Numbered from the stretch's first letter, positions 27,887-36,313 are shown. The stretch: 64,000 nt of DNA from Microbacterium luteum (GCF_015277875.1 NZ_CP063814.1:682001-746000), one strand, 5' to 3'. Made by a program: numbers and translations. The notes: generated by a model from the letters alone, not told the origin.

Positions 27887-27899
27887 GAGTCCCAGGGTA
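27887..27899 (-). promoter_or_regulatory. -10 element (TACCCT) for upp
   Basis: On the minus strand TACCCT ends seven bases before the upp ATG, back to back with the tadA promoter. Confidence 0.5.
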
Positions 27900-27920
27900 T
27901 TCCACTCGCTCGCCCCGCCC

Positions 27921-27932
27921 TACGCTGGGGGC
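27921..27932 (+). promoter_or_regulatory. -10 element (TACGCT) for tadA
   Basis: TACGCT ends six bases before GTG 27933. No Shine-Dalgarno is visible, consistent with a leaderless mRNA. Confidence 0.55.
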
Positions 27933-28403
27933 GTGAGCCTGCCCCCGTCCGCTTCCGACACCGCCGCGATGGAGCGCGCACTGGACCTCGCGTCGGGGGC
28001 GCTGGATGCGGGCGAGGTGCCGGTCGGCGCCCTCGTGCTCGATTCGACCGGGGACGTGATCGGGCAGGGTCGCAATCTCCGCGAAGCCGGCCACGATCCG
28101 ACCGCCCACGCCGAGATCGTCGCGATGCGGCAGGCCGCGGCATCCCTCGAGACGTGGAACCTCGACGGCTGCACCCTCGTGGTCACCCTCGAACCGTGTC
28201 TGATGTGCGCGGGTGCGCTCCTGCAGGCGCACGTCTCCCGCGTCGTGTTCGGCGCATGGGACGACAAGGCCGGGGCCGTCGGATCGATGTACGACGTGGT
28301 GCGCGATCGCCGCCTGCCCGTGCGCGCGGAGGTCGTCGCGGGAGTTCGCGCCGCCGAGGCCGCCGCGCTGTTGCGCACGTTCTTCGACGCGCGCCGCGCC
28401 TGA
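27933..28403 (+). CDS. tadA: tRNA-specific adenosine-34 deaminase
   Basis: Converts A34 to inosine at the wobble position of tRNA-Arg(ACG). It is 156 residues, a normal length. The zinc and catalytic motifs of cytidine-deaminase-fold enzymes are present: PTAHAEIVAM (His ligand and the proton-shuttling Glu) and EPCLMCAGA (two Cys ligands). The C-terminal helices carry DDKAGAVGS, a TadA-specific stretch. GTG 27933 follows TACGCT by six bases. It converges on the F420-type oxidoreductase across a repeat-containing gap. Confidence 0.93.
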   Translation: MSLPPSASDTAAMERALDLASGALDAGEVPVGALVLDSTGDVIGQGRNLREAGHDPTAHAEIVAMRQAAASLETWNLDGCTLVVTLEPCLMCAGALLQAHVSRVVFGAWDDKAGAVGSMYDVVRDRRLPVRAEVVAGVRAAEAAALLRTFFDARRA

Positions 28404-28426
28404 CCCGCGCGTGGCTGACCGGCGCC

Positions 28427-28491
28427 GAGAAACACCTCCGCGCACGAGACATCACGCGTTGCGTGGTTTCTCGCAGCGGAAGTGGTTTCTC
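28427..28491. repeat. nested inverted-repeat element between convergent genes
   Basis: The outer arms are 28427-28441 (GAGAAACACCTCCGC) and 28476-28491 (ending GTGGTTTCTC), imperfectly inverted. An inner hairpin lies at 28445-28473. The decamer GTGGTTTCTC occurs twice in direct orientation (28463-28472 and 28482-28491) and once inverted with one base missing (28427-28435). This occupies most of the 120-base gap after tadA and may be a small mobile or repetitive element. Confidence 0.55.
28445..28473. terminator. inner hairpin, possible bidirectional terminator
   Basis: CGAGA and CACGC pair with GCGTG and TCTCG around a three-base loop, with one mismatch in 13 positions. It sits between the converging tadA and oxidoreductase genes, so it could end both transcripts. 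The right arm ends TTTCTC. Confidence 0.45.
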
Positions 28492-28523
28492 GCGGACCGG
28501 ACGGACCGGACGGGTCGCGAGCG

Positions 28524-29450
28524 TCAGCGCGGAAGGAGCGGGAGCACCTCGCTGCCGAGGTATTCCAGGTGGTCCAGGTCGCCGAGATCGAACAGCTGGA
28601 AGTAGATGCGCTCGGCTCCCAGCTCGACCAGACGGTGCACCTTCTCGGCGATGACGGATGCGTCGCCCATGAAGTGGCTGTCGGGGGAGATGTCGGCGAC
28701 GTCACGGCCGAGGGCCGCCGCGTGTCGTCGCACGTCGCCGGGCGTGCCGGCCAGCGTCGTCAGCGCGACCGAGCGCTTGAGCGAGGCCGGATCGCGGTCG
28801 ATCCGCTCGCACGCGGCGGAGACCGTGGCGAACTTGTCGGCGACGGTCGGCTCGTCGACGAACCCGATGTTGTACTCCGTGGCGAAGCGCGCGGCGATCG
28901 CGGGCGTGCGTCGGGGGCCGCCACCGCCGACGATCACCGGCAGGGGGGATTGGGCCGGCTTCGGAAGCGCCGGCGCATCCTCGAGGCGATAGTGCGCTCC
29001 CTCGTGGCTGAAGGTCTCGCCGTCCGGCGTGCTCCACAGCCCCGTGACCACCTCGAGCTGCTCCTCGAGCAGGGCGAACCGCTTGTCGGGGAAGGGGATG
29101 CCGTAGGCGCGGTGCTCCCGCTCGAACCATCCGGTTCCGAGGCCCAGTTCGGCGCGTCCGTTCGACATGGCATCGACCTGCGCCACCTGGATCGCGAGCA
29201 CGCCCGGGTAGCGATAGGTCACCGAGGACACCAGGGTTCCGAGGCGGATGTCGGTCGTCTCGCGTGCGAGGCCGGCCAGCGTCGTCCACGCGTCGGTGGG
29301 CCCGGGACGGGGATCGCCCTCTCCCATGCGCAGGTAGTGGTCGCTGCGGAAGAAGGCGTCGAAGCCGTGGCGCTCGGCCGCGAGCGCGATCGCGAGCTGG
29401 TCGTCGTAGCTGTAGCCCTGCTGAGGCTCGGTGAAGATGCAGTACTCCAT
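28524..29450 (-). CDS. LLM-class flavin-dependent oxidoreductase, F420 type
   Basis: Luciferase-like TIM-barrel oxidoreductase of 308 residues. Features are the N-terminal EYCIFTEPQQGYSYDDQL, the SDHYLRMGEGDPRPGPTDAW segment and the cofactor loop LGLGTGWFEREHRAYG. VIVGGGGPRRTPAIAARF is seen in F420-dependent members. ATG 29450 follows CAGACT by seven bases; the longer open frame upstream is antisense to the hydrolase. Cofactor F420 is family-based inference and the substrate is unknown. Confidence 0.85.
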   Translation of the reverse strand: MEYCIFTEPQQGYSYDDQLAIALAAERHGFDAFFRSDHYLRMGEGDPRPGPTDAWTTLAGLARETTDIRLGTLVSSVTYRYPGVLAIQVAQVDAMSNGRAELGLGTGWFEREHRAYGIPFPDKRFALLEEQLEVVTGLWSTPDGETFSHEGAHYRLEDAPALPKPAQSPLPVIVGGGGPRRTPAIAARFATEYNIGFVDEPTVADKFATVSAACERIDRDPASLKRSVALTTLAGTPGDVRRHAAALGRDVADISPDSHFMGDASVIAEKVHRLVELGAERIYFQLFDLGDLDHLEYLGSEVLPLLPR

Positions 29451-29463
29451 GCGCCCCAGTCTG
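29451..29463 (-). promoter_or_regulatory. -10 element (CAGACT) for the LLM oxidoreductase
   Basis: On the minus strand CAGACT ends seven bases before ATG 29450. Only 23 bases separate this start from the stop of the upstream hydrolase gene. Confidence 0.4.
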
Positions 29464-29473
29464 GCAGGGCTGT

Positions 29474-30586
29474 TCAGTCGGCCGAGCGGATGATGATCGC
29501 CTCCGTCGGCGGGGAGGGATCGGCCGGTGTCCCGACGTAGCCGATCGCGGTCAGCAGCGCGCGCCGGAATTCGATCGGGCTCTCCAGGTGTGGGGAGTGT
29601 CCGACCCCCTCGAGATGCAGTTCGTTGACGATGCCGCCGGCCTGCGCGTAGGCGCCCAGCACATCCCGGGTCTGCGAGACCATCTCCTGGGCCGGCGCGA
29701 CGTCGGCTCCGGGCCAGTCGGGGACGACCCCCGCTGCGCCGAGGTGATTGAGATCGAAGAACGATGCGTCGGAGACGATCGCGTCCATGTCGCCATGCAC
29801 CCACAGGATCGGCGGCTTCTCGGCGATGTCGACGATGCCCGACACGTCGAAGTGCTTCGGCGCCATCGTGTTGAGCACCCCGAGGTCGCCGGCGCCGAAT
29901 CCGGGCCAGTGGGGGCTCGCGACGGCGTCTCCGGGGTAGTTGCCCGTCGCGGTGGAGGTGGACAGCATCGAGGCGACCCACACGTCCTCGTGCTCGGACG
30001 TGTACCCGGCGGCGACGTAGCCGGATCGGAAGACGTTCCGCGGGGAGGTCGGCGCCTCGTCGGTGGCGTCGCCGGAGGTCAGTCGCTCGACGAAGTCGGG
30101 ATTGGCGCCGCCTGCGCCGCAGCCGGCATCGTCGTCGGTCAGTCGCGAGCCGTCGCGGCGCGTGCCGCCGAAGCCGTACGGCGAAACCGGGGCCTGCAGT
30201 GTGAGGCTGAGCGCGCCGTGGTCGATCGCGTACTGCATGACCACACCCCCGCCCATCGACCAGCCGACGAGATGGGCGGTCGGGATCTCCAAGGCCGCCA
30301 GGGTCGCGTGCAGGTCGTCGCTGAAGTCCCGCACGCCCCGGGTCGCGTCGACCGGGAGGCTCTCGGTCCCGCCGAAGCCGCGCAGGTCGACGGCGATCAC
30401 GCGCAGCTCCGCCGGAAGATCCAGCATCGTCTCCTGCCAGAAGAGTGACGACGAGACGTTGCCGTGCACGAACACGACGGTGTTCTCAGGCGGGGTCGCG
30501 GCGTCATCCCCCTTGCGCTCGAGCACGTTGACGGTCAGGCGCGGGGTCTCGACGAGGCGAGACGTGATGCCGTCGAAGAGGGTCAT
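29474..30586 (-). CDS. alpha/beta-fold hydrolase
   Basis: A 370-residue alpha/beta hydrolase with no signal peptide. The oxyanion region is VFVHGNVSSSLFW, the nucleophile elbow GWSMGGGVV, the acid region LWVHGDMDAIV and the catalytic His in GVGHSPHLE. A lid insertion of about 100 residues between the elbow and the acid carries several Cys, Gly and Asp residues, making it longer than a minimal member. GGAGGA precedes the ATG. A TATAGT hexamer on the minus strand at 30638-30643 would give a leader of about 45 bases. The substrate cannot be told; esterase, lactonase or dehalogenase-like activities are all possible. Confidence 0.82.
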   Translation of the reverse strand: MTLFDGITSRLVETPRLTVNVLERKGDDAATPPENTVVFVHGNVSSSLFWQETMLDLPAELRVIAVDLRGFGGTESLPVDATRGVRDFSDDLHATLAALEIPTAHLVGWSMGGGVVMQYAIDHGALSLTLQAPVSPYGFGGTRRDGSRLTDDDAGCGAGGANPDFVERLTSGDATDEAPTSPRNVFRSGYVAAGYTSEHEDVWVASMLSTSTATGNYPGDAVASPHWPGFGAGDLGVLNTMAPKHFDVSGIVDIAEKPPILWVHGDMDAIVSDASFFDLNHLGAAGVVPDWPGADVAPAQEMVSQTRDVLGAYAQAGGIVNELHLEGVGHSPHLESPIEFRRALLTAIGYVGTPADPSPPTEAIIIRSAD

Positions 30587-30637
30587 TGGGGGTCCTCCGT
30601 GGGTCGTCGTGGGGCGTCACCGTCCCACGATCCTCGA

Positions 30638-30643
30638 CTATAT
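30638..30643 (-). promoter_or_regulatory. -10 element (TATAGT) for the hydrolase
   Basis: TATAGT on the minus strand, about 51 bases upstream of the ATG. Here the gene has a real leader and a Shine-Dalgarno (GGAGGA), unlike most of its neighbours. Confidence 0.4.
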
Positions 30644-30686
30644 CCGGGCACTCCACGCTGCATCGAGGGACTTTTCAGACGGCTCG

Positions 30687-30698
30687 TAGGATGGCCAC
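30687..30698 (+). promoter_or_regulatory. -10 element (TAGGAT) for proC
   Basis: TAGGAT ends six bases before ATG 30699. Confidence 0.55.
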
Positions 30699-31544
30699 AT
30701 GATCGACGTCGCCTCCCCCCTTCCCGCCATCGCCATCCTCGGAGCCGGGTCCATGGGAGGGTCCATCCTGCAGGGGCTGGTGTCGTCGGGACTCGCTCAC
30801 GGCGGTGTGACGGTGACCAACCGCACAGCCGCGAAGGCGGATGCGCTCGCCGGTCTGGACGGCGTTCGCAGCATTGCCCTCGAGCGCGATGCCGATGGCA
30901 ACGCGGCGGCGGTCGCGGGGGCGGACGTGGTGCTCGTGGGGGTCAAGCCCGCGATGGTCCCCGACCTGCTGCGGGAGATCGGTCCCCACCTGCGCCCCGG
31001 CACCATCGTCGTCAGCCTCGCCGCCGGTGTCACCGTCGCCACGTTCGAGTCGATCGTGCCCGCGTCGGTCGCGGTAGTGCGCTCGATGCCCAATACCCCC
31101 TCGCTCGTCGGGCGGGGCGTGACCGGGATCGCGCCCGGAACGCACGCCTCCGACGAGCATGTCGCCCTCGTGCGGCGGCTGTTCGAAACCGTCGGCAGCG
31201 TCATCGAGGTTCCGGAGGACAAGATCGACGCCCTCTCGACGATCTCCGGATCCGGCCCCGCCTACGTCTTCCTCCTGATGGAGGAGCTGACGCGCGCTGC
31301 CGAAGGGAAGGGCTTCGACCGTGCCGATGCGCGGCTCATGGCCGAGCAGACCTTCATCGGGGCCGCGGCGCTGCTGGAGGCATCCGACGACGAACCCGCC
31401 GAGCTGCGGCGTCGCGTCACGAGCCCGAAGGGCACGACCGAGCGCGCCATCGCCGTGCTGCAGGATGCGCATCTGGGCGCCGTCTTCGCCGAGGCGACCG
31501 ACGCCGCACTCGCCCGCGCCAAGGAGCTCGCCGCCGGCGCCTGA
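30699..31544 (+). CDS. proC: pyrroline-5-carboxylate reductase
   Basis: Last step of proline synthesis, NAD(P)H-dependent reduction of pyrroline-5-carboxylate. It has 281 residues and is full length. The Rossmann loop is AILGAGSMGGSILQGL. The signature region contains ALSTISGSGPAYVFLLMEEL, and the substrate end has TSPKGTTERAI. In Mycobacterium tuberculosis proC (Rv0500) is followed directly by a BldC-like gene and the bS22 gene. Here those two lie about 5 kb further on, separated by the potassium-uptake operons and an ArsR gene. Confidence 0.96.
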   Translation: MIDVASPLPAIAILGAGSMGGSILQGLVSSGLAHGGVTVTNRTAAKADALAGLDGVRSIALERDADGNAAAVAGADVVLVGVKPAMVPDLLREIGPHLRPGTIVVSLAAGVTVATFESIVPASVAVVRSMPNTPSLVGRGVTGIAPGTHASDEHVALVRRLFETVGSVIEVPEDKIDALSTISGSGPAYVFLLMEELTRAAEGKGFDRADARLMAEQTFIGAAALLEASDDEPAELRRRVTSPKGTTERAIAVLQDAHLGAVFAEATDAALARAKELAAGA

Positions 31545-31585
31545 GATCCGGATCGCGCCGGTCTTGCGCTCCGGCCGGATCGGCG

Positions 31586-31599
31586 TAATGTTTCCGCTC
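31586..31599 (+). promoter_or_regulatory. -10 element (TAATGT) for ktrB copy 1
   Basis: TAATGT ends eight bases before GTG 31600. If this is the promoter, the upstream ATG at 31588 would lie inside it, so GTG is the better start. Confidence 0.4.
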
Positions 31600-32967
31600 G
31601 TGACATCACGCGTCGCTGCGTCGGACACGCGGCCGCGCCGATCGTTCCGACTGAGCCCGGCACAGACCATCGTCGCGGGCTTCGGCCTCGCCGATCTCGT
31701 CGGCACCGGCCTGCTCATGCTTCCCGCCGCCACTCGCGACGGCGAGGGGGCGTCGTTCGTCCACGCCCTGTTCACCTCGACGTCGGCGGTCTGCGTGACA
31801 GGGCTGGTCGTCGTCGACACGGAGACCTACTGGACGCCGCTCGGCCACCTCGTGATCCTCGCGCTCATCCAGATCGGCGGCATCGGGATCATGGTGTTCG
31901 CCTCGCTCGTAGGTGTGCTGCTGGCCCGCAGGCTCAGCGTGCGGTCGCGCGTGCTGGCCGCGACCGAGGCGAAGGCGCTCTCGCTGGACGACGTGCGCGG
32001 GGTCGTGCGGCGGATCGTGGTGACCTCGCTGCTGATCGAGGCGGCGCTGTTCCTGGTGCTCTTCCCGTCGTTCGCGCTCCGCTACGGTCACGGCTGGGGC
32101 GAGGGTGCGTGGTACGCCCTCTTCCACTCGGTCTCGGCGTTCAACAACGCCGGCTTCGCGCTGTACGCCGACAGCCTGGTGCGCTTCGCGGCCGACCCCT
32201 GGGTCTGCCTGCCGATCTGTGCGGCCGTCATCCTCGGGGGGCTCGGCTTCCCCGTGCTCATGCAGCTGCGACGAGAGATCGGCCGCCCCCTGCTGTGGAG
32301 CATGAACACGCGCCTGGTGCTGTTCGGATCCGTCATCCTCCTCGTGGGGGGAACGGTCTACATCACCGCTCTGGAGTGGACCAATCCCGCCACCCTCGGC
32401 GCGTACGACCCGGCTGCCCGCGTGCTCATCGGATTCTTCCATTCGGTGCAGACGCGCACGGCCGGCTTCAACAGCGTCGACGTCGGGGCGATGCACGACG
32501 AGACCTGGCTCGGCATGGACGTGCTGATGTTCATCGGCGGGGGACCGGCCGGCACCGCCGGCGGCATCAAGATCACGACCTTCGCCGTGCTGATGTTCAT
32601 CCTCGTCGCCGAACTCCGCGGCGCCGGTGCCGTCAACATCTTCGGCAAGCGGCTCTCCCGGGCGGTGCATCGACAGGCCATCGCCGTCGTGCTCATCGCG
32701 GTGGGGGTCGTCGTCGCCTCGACGATCGCGCTCATGATCGTCACCGGCGGCTCGCTCGATCGGATGCTGTTCGAGAGCGTGTCGGCGTTCGCCACCGTGG
32801 GTCTGTCCACCGGAGTCACGGCGGACCTGCCCGAGGCGGCGGAGATCATCCTGTCGCTGCTGATGTTCGTCGGGCGGCTCGGTCCGCTCACGATCGGCAC
32901 GGCGCTGGCACTGCGCGAACGGCGCGTGTCGTACGAGTTCCCCAAGGAAAGGCCCGCCATTGGCTAG
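31600..32967 (+). CDS. TrkH/KtrB potassium-uptake membrane subunit, copy 1
   Basis: Potassium channel-like translocator of 455 residues with four repeated membrane-pore-membrane units. Selectivity-filter-like segments are STSAVCVTGL, SVSAFNNAGF, SVQTRTAGFN and SVSAFATVGLSTG. I prefer GTG 31600, which follows TAATGT by eight bases; ATG 31588 would add four residues. The stop lies inside the first codons of the downstream regulatory subunit gene, so the two are coupled. The pair converges on a second, oppositely oriented copy of the same system. Confidence 0.92.
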   Translation: MTSRVAASDTRPRRSFRLSPAQTIVAGFGLADLVGTGLLMLPAATRDGEGASFVHALFTSTSAVCVTGLVVVDTETYWTPLGHLVILALIQIGGIGIMVFASLVGVLLARRLSVRSRVLAATEAKALSLDDVRGVVRRIVVTSLLIEAALFLVLFPSFALRYGHGWGEGAWYALFHSVSAFNNAGFALYADSLVRFAADPWVCLPICAAVILGGLGFPVLMQLRREIGRPLLWSMNTRLVLFGSVILLVGGTVYITALEWTNPATLGAYDPAARVLIGFFHSVQTRTAGFNSVDVGAMHDETWLGMDVLMFIGGGPAGTAGGIKITTFAVLMFILVAELRGAGAVNIFGKRLSRAVHRQAIAVVLIAVGVVVASTIALMIVTGGSLDRMLFESVSAFATVGLSTGVTADLPEAAEIILSLLMFVGRLGPLTIGTALALRERRVSYEFPKERPAIG

Positions 32968-33658
32968 CTTCACCCACCTGTTCGGTGCGTCGTCGCACCG
33001 CATCGCCGAGGCGGACTCGGTGGCGGTGATCGGGCTCGGCCGGTTCGGCAGCTCCCTCGCCGTGGAGCTCATGGACGCCGGGACCGAGGTGCTCGGCATC
33101 GACAGTGACGAGGAGACCGTGCAGTCCCTCAACGGCGTCCTCACGCAGGTGGTGCGAGCCGACAGCACCAAGCGGGAGGCCCTCGAGCAGCTCGCCGTTC
33201 CCGAGTTCGACCGCGTGGTCATCGCGATCGGCGACGACGTGCAGGCCTCGATCCTCACCGCGTCGCTGCTGCTGCAGATGCGGATCCCGGTGGTGTGGGC
33301 GAAGGCGGTGAGCGAGCAGCACGGGCTCATCCTGGAACAGCTCGGCGTGCATCACGTCATCTATCCGGAGAAGGACATGGGGCGGCGCGTGGCGCACCTG
33401 GTGCGCGGTGCCGCGATGGACTACCTGGAGATCGACCGCGGCTACGCCCTCGTCAAGACGAGCGTCCCCGCGCGTCTGAGCGGCACGCCGCTCGGCGCCA
33501 CGAACACCCGCCAGGCTCACGGGGTCACCGTGGCGGCTTTCAAGCGAGGCCAGCAGGGATGGTCCAACGCCGACGCCGCGACGGTCCTCGACGAGGGGGA
33601 CACGGTCTTGGTCGTCGGTCCCACGCGACGTGTGGAGGAGTTCGCTCAGCTGCGCTGA
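32960..33658 (+). CDS. KtrA/TrkA potassium-uptake regulatory subunit, copy 1
   Basis: Cytoplasmic gating subunit of 232 residues. An N-terminal RCK domain with the nucleotide-binding loop VAVIGLGRFGSSLA is followed by IDSDEE at the end of the second strand. A C-terminal RCK-C domain starts near residue 145. The start is TTG 32960, overlapping the membrane-subunit stop by eight bases, with AAGGAAAGG upstream. The second copy at 34339 has the same TTG start and the same eight-base overlap. ATP/ADP or NAD(H) gating is family knowledge. Confidence 0.92.
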   Translation: MASFTHLFGASSHRIAEADSVAVIGLGRFGSSLAVELMDAGTEVLGIDSDEETVQSLNGVLTQVVRADSTKREALEQLAVPEFDRVVIAIGDDVQASILTASLLLQMRIPVVWAKAVSEQHGLILEQLGVHHVIYPEKDMGRRVAHLVRGAAMDYLEIDRGYALVKTSVPARLSGTPLGATNTRQAHGVTVAAFKRGQQGWSNADAATVLDEGDTVLVVGPTRRVEEFAQLR

Positions 33659-33667
33659 GCGCATCCG

Positions 33668-34339
33668 TCACCGGTCGAGGGCGGCGAACCTCTCGATGTC
33701 GCTGTTGGTGCCCGAGACGATGATGAGGTCGTGGTTGGTGACGACCGTCGCCGCCTCGGCGTAGCGGAACGGCTTGCCCGGGCTCTTCACGCCCACGACG
33801 GTGACGTTGTACTTGGTGCGAACGCCCGACTCGTTGAGCCCGACGCCGCGGATGAACTTCGGGGGGTACATCTTGGCGAGCACGAAGTCGTCGTCGAACC
33901 GGATGAAATCCAGCATGCGACCGCTGACGAGGTGCGCGACGCGCTCGCCGGCCTCGCGTTCGGGGTAGATGACGTGGTTCGCGCCCACGCGGGCGAGGAT
34001 CTTGCCGTGCGACTGCGACACCGCCTTCGCCCAGATCTGCGGCACCTTCAGGTCGACGAGGTTGGCGGTGATGAGCACGGACGCCTCGATCGAGGAGCCG
34101 ACCGCGACCACCGCGACCTGGAAGTCCTGCGCGCCGACCTGCTTGAGCGCCTCGAGGTTGCGGGCGTCGGCCTGCACGGTGTGGGTGACGCGCTCGGACC
34201 ACTTCTGCACGAGGTCGAGGCTCTCGTCGATGGCGAGCACCTCGCGGTCGAGCCGGTCGAGCTCGCCGGCGCAGGCCGCACCGAAGCGCCCGAGACCGAT
34301 CACGAGGACGGGTGCGTCGCCGCGGATGCGCTCAACCAA
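33668..34339 (-). CDS. KtrA/TrkA potassium-uptake regulatory subunit, copy 2
   Basis: A 223-residue RCK protein, clearly related to the copy ending at 33658 but not a recent duplicate. The nucleotide loop is VLVIGLGRFGAACA and IDESLDLV follows; VWAKAVS in copy 1 corresponds to IWAKAVS here. The start is TTG 34339, overlapping its KtrB partner's stop by eight bases. The two regulatory genes face each other with nine bases between their stops. Confidence 0.92.
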   Translation of the reverse strand: MVERIRGDAPVLVIGLGRFGAACAGELDRLDREVLAIDESLDLVQKWSERVTHTVQADARNLEALKQVGAQDFQVAVVAVGSSIEASVLITANLVDLKVPQIWAKAVSQSHGKILARVGANHVIYPEREAGERVAHLVSGRMLDFIRFDDDFVLAKMYPPKFIRGVGLNESGVRTKYNVTVVGVKSPGKPFRYAEAATVVTNHDLIIVSGTNSDIERFAALDR

Positions 34340-35786
34340 CGATGGGCCTTTCGACGGGCAGCGAGTACAGCTGCGATCGGGATGTCGCGGCCACGGCCGC
34401 GGCGAGTGTCACTGTACCAATGCGCCCCATGAAGATCGTCGCCGCCATGACGTAGACGGCGGGGTCGGGCAGGGACTGCGTGAGGCCGGTCGACAGCCCG
34501 ACGGTGCCGAAGGCGGAGATCACGTCGAAGAGCACGTGCGCGACGGGGGCGTGGGTGATCTGCGCGATCACGATGGTCGACAGCGCCACGATGGTCGATC
34601 CCCACGCGACGACCGACAGGGCCACACGCTGCACGTCGCTCGGGATGCGGCGGCTGAAGACCTCCACGGTGGTGCGGCCCTTGGCCTCCGACCAGACGGC
34701 CAGGGCGAGCACGGCGAGCGTCGTCACCTTGATGCCGCCCGCGGTGGACGCCGAGCCGCCGCCGACGAACATGAGCATGGATCCCACGACCTGCGACGAC
34801 CCGTAGAGCTCGCCGATGTCGATGACGGAGAACCCACCCGATCTCGTCATCGCGGACAGGAAGAAGGCCTGGAAGGTGGTGTCCCACGCGTCCATCGAGC
34901 CGAACGTGCCGGGGTTGTCGTACTCCAGCGCGAGGAACGCGATGGCGCCGGCGACGAACAGCAGCGTGGTGGTGATGAGGGTGAGCTTGGTGTGCAGCGA
35001 CCACCGCCCCACGTGCCACACGTGCCGGGAGAGCGTGTAGATGACGGGGAAGCCGATGCTGCCGAGGAAGACGCTGGTCATCAGCACGGTGAGCAGGAAG
35101 TAGTCGTCGGCGAAGGGCTCGAGGCCGCCGACGTTGGGGGTGAAGCCGGTGTTCGTGAACGACATCGCCGCGTAGTACGGCGCCTCCCACAGCGCCATGA
35201 GCGGGTCGACCTCGGCCATGACGAGCGCGGGGTACAGCAGCACCGCGACGATCGCCTCGATGACCAGCGTCGACAGCGCCACGGTGCGAAGCAGCTGGCC
35301 CACTTCGCCGAGCCGCACCGTCTGGCCCTCGTTGACCGGTCCGCCGTGAGCTCGCATCGGGTTGGTGTCGCCCGCGGCGATCAGCTTGGCACGCAGACCC
35401 AGTCGCTTCGAGATCACGAGACCGAGGATCGAGGCGAGCGTCAGCACGCCCATCCCGCCGATGTTGACGCCGAGGAAGATCACCACGTTGCCGAAGGGCG
35501 ACCAGTGGGTGGCCATGTCGACGGTGACCAGCCCCGTCACGCAGATCGTCGACACGGCCGTGAACAGGGCGTCGGCGAGCGGCGTCGCGCGGCCGCTGGC
35601 CGAAGCGATCGGGAGCGACAGCAGGCTCGTGAAGATCAGGATGAGCGTGCCGAAGACGAGGATGGCGAAGCGCGAGGGCGACGAGGTGGCGAAGTCGCGG
35701 CCGAACTCCCCGACCTGACGCAGGCGGTGACGCCACCCCGCCGACGGTGCGCGGCGTTGCGGCGCAGCCGGTCGGCTCGTCGCCAT
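34332..35786 (-). CDS. TrkH/KtrB potassium-uptake membrane subunit, copy 2
   Basis: Second potassium translocator, 484 residues. Pore-loop segments are AVSTICVTGL, AMSFTNTGF, AMTRSGGFS and VISAFGTVGLSTG, with the filter Gly kept in each. A basic N-terminus of about 40 residues precedes the first membrane helix. The ATG is preceded by GAGGGGG a few bases upstream. It forms an operon with the regulatory gene at 33668. Two Ktr systems side by side suggest different affinity or regulation, which I cannot tell from sequence. Confidence 0.93.
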   Translation of the reverse strand: MATSRPAAPQRRAPSAGWRHRLRQVGEFGRDFATSSPSRFAILVFGTLILIFTSLLSLPIASASGRATPLADALFTAVSTICVTGLVTVDMATHWSPFGNVVIFLGVNIGGMGVLTLASILGLVISKRLGLRAKLIAAGDTNPMRAHGGPVNEGQTVRLGEVGQLLRTVALSTLVIEAIVAVLLYPALVMAEVDPLMALWEAPYYAAMSFTNTGFTPNVGGLEPFADDYFLLTVLMTSVFLGSIGFPVIYTLSRHVWHVGRWSLHTKLTLITTTLLFVAGAIAFLALEYDNPGTFGSMDAWDTTFQAFFLSAMTRSGGFSVIDIGELYGSSQVVGSMLMFVGGGSASTAGGIKVTTLAVLALAVWSEAKGRTTVEVFSRRIPSDVQRVALSVVAWGSTIVALSTIVIAQITHAPVAHVLFDVISAFGTVGLSTGLTQSLPDPAVYVMAATIFMGRIGTVTLAAAVAATSRSQLYSLPVERPIVG

Positions 35787-35857
35787 GCACCGCCCCCTCG
35801 TCTGTGTCGTCTTCCCGAGCGAAAGTCGACCTCATGGTACTCCGGTGCGCGTCCGGC

Positions 35858-35869
35858 TAACCTAACCAC
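35858..35869 (+). promoter_or_regulatory. -10 element (TAACCT) for the ArsR gene
   Basis: TAACCT ends six bases before ATG 35870. It lies in the 83-base region shared with the divergent ktrB copy 2. Confidence 0.5.
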
Positions 35870-36277
35870 ATGGCGGACATCTTCGACGTGATCGCAGACG
35901 GAACGCGTCGCGACATCCTCCGACTGCTCCTCGATCGCGCATCCTCCGGCCAGGACGGCACGAGCGTTTCGAACATCGTGGGCGAGCTCGGCGTGAGTCA
36001 GCCGACCGTGTCGAAGCACCTGAAGGTGCTGCGCGAGGCGCACCTGGTGTCGGTGCGGGAGGAGGGGCAGCACCGTTACTACAGCCTCTCCGCGGAACCG
36101 CTCGACGAGGTCGACGACTGGCTGGTGCCCTTCTTCACGCACAGCGACGACCTGCAGGCGGTCGCCTCCGGGGCCCTGCCCGATTCCGCCGCCCACGCCG
36201 CGGAGGTCGTGGGGCGGGCCGCCGCATCCGCCAAGCACGTCGTCACGAACGCGTGGCGCCGGCTGCCCGGACGCTGA
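35870..36277 (+). CDS. ArsR-family transcriptional regulator
   Basis: A 135-residue winged-helix repressor. The N-terminus IFDVIADGTRRDILRLLL and the recognition helix region LGVSQPTVSKHLKVLREAHL are standard, with a wing at VREEGQHRYYSL. No cysteine pair for metal sensing is present; the sensing site is not obvious. The C-terminal 50 residues are Ala-rich and probably dimerise. It is divergent from ktrB copy 2 and so could control that operon; this is inference from position. Confidence 0.88.
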   Translation: MADIFDVIADGTRRDILRLLLDRASSGQDGTSVSNIVGELGVSQPTVSKHLKVLREAHLVSVREEGQHRYYSLSAEPLDEVDDWLVPFFTHSDDLQAVASGALPDSAAHAAEVVGRAAASAKHVVTNAWRRLPGR

Positions 36278-36291
36278 ATCGCGCCGACGCT

Positions 36292-36309
36292 CGAGTCACA
36301 CGAGTCACA
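36292..36309 (+). repeat. tandem 9-bp direct repeat upstream of the BldC-like gene
   Basis: CGAGTCACA occurs twice head to tail (36292-36300 and 36301-36309), followed by a looser CGGGTTTACA that overlaps the -35 region. BldC of Streptomyces binds as head-to-tail arrays on direct repeats, so this could be an autoregulatory site. Confidence 0.5.
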
Positions 36310-36313
36310 CGGG

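Noticed and set aside
27933..28403. Cytosine or guanine deaminase
   Set aside because: The DDKAGAVGS stretch and overall motif spacing fit TadA better than nucleobase deaminases.
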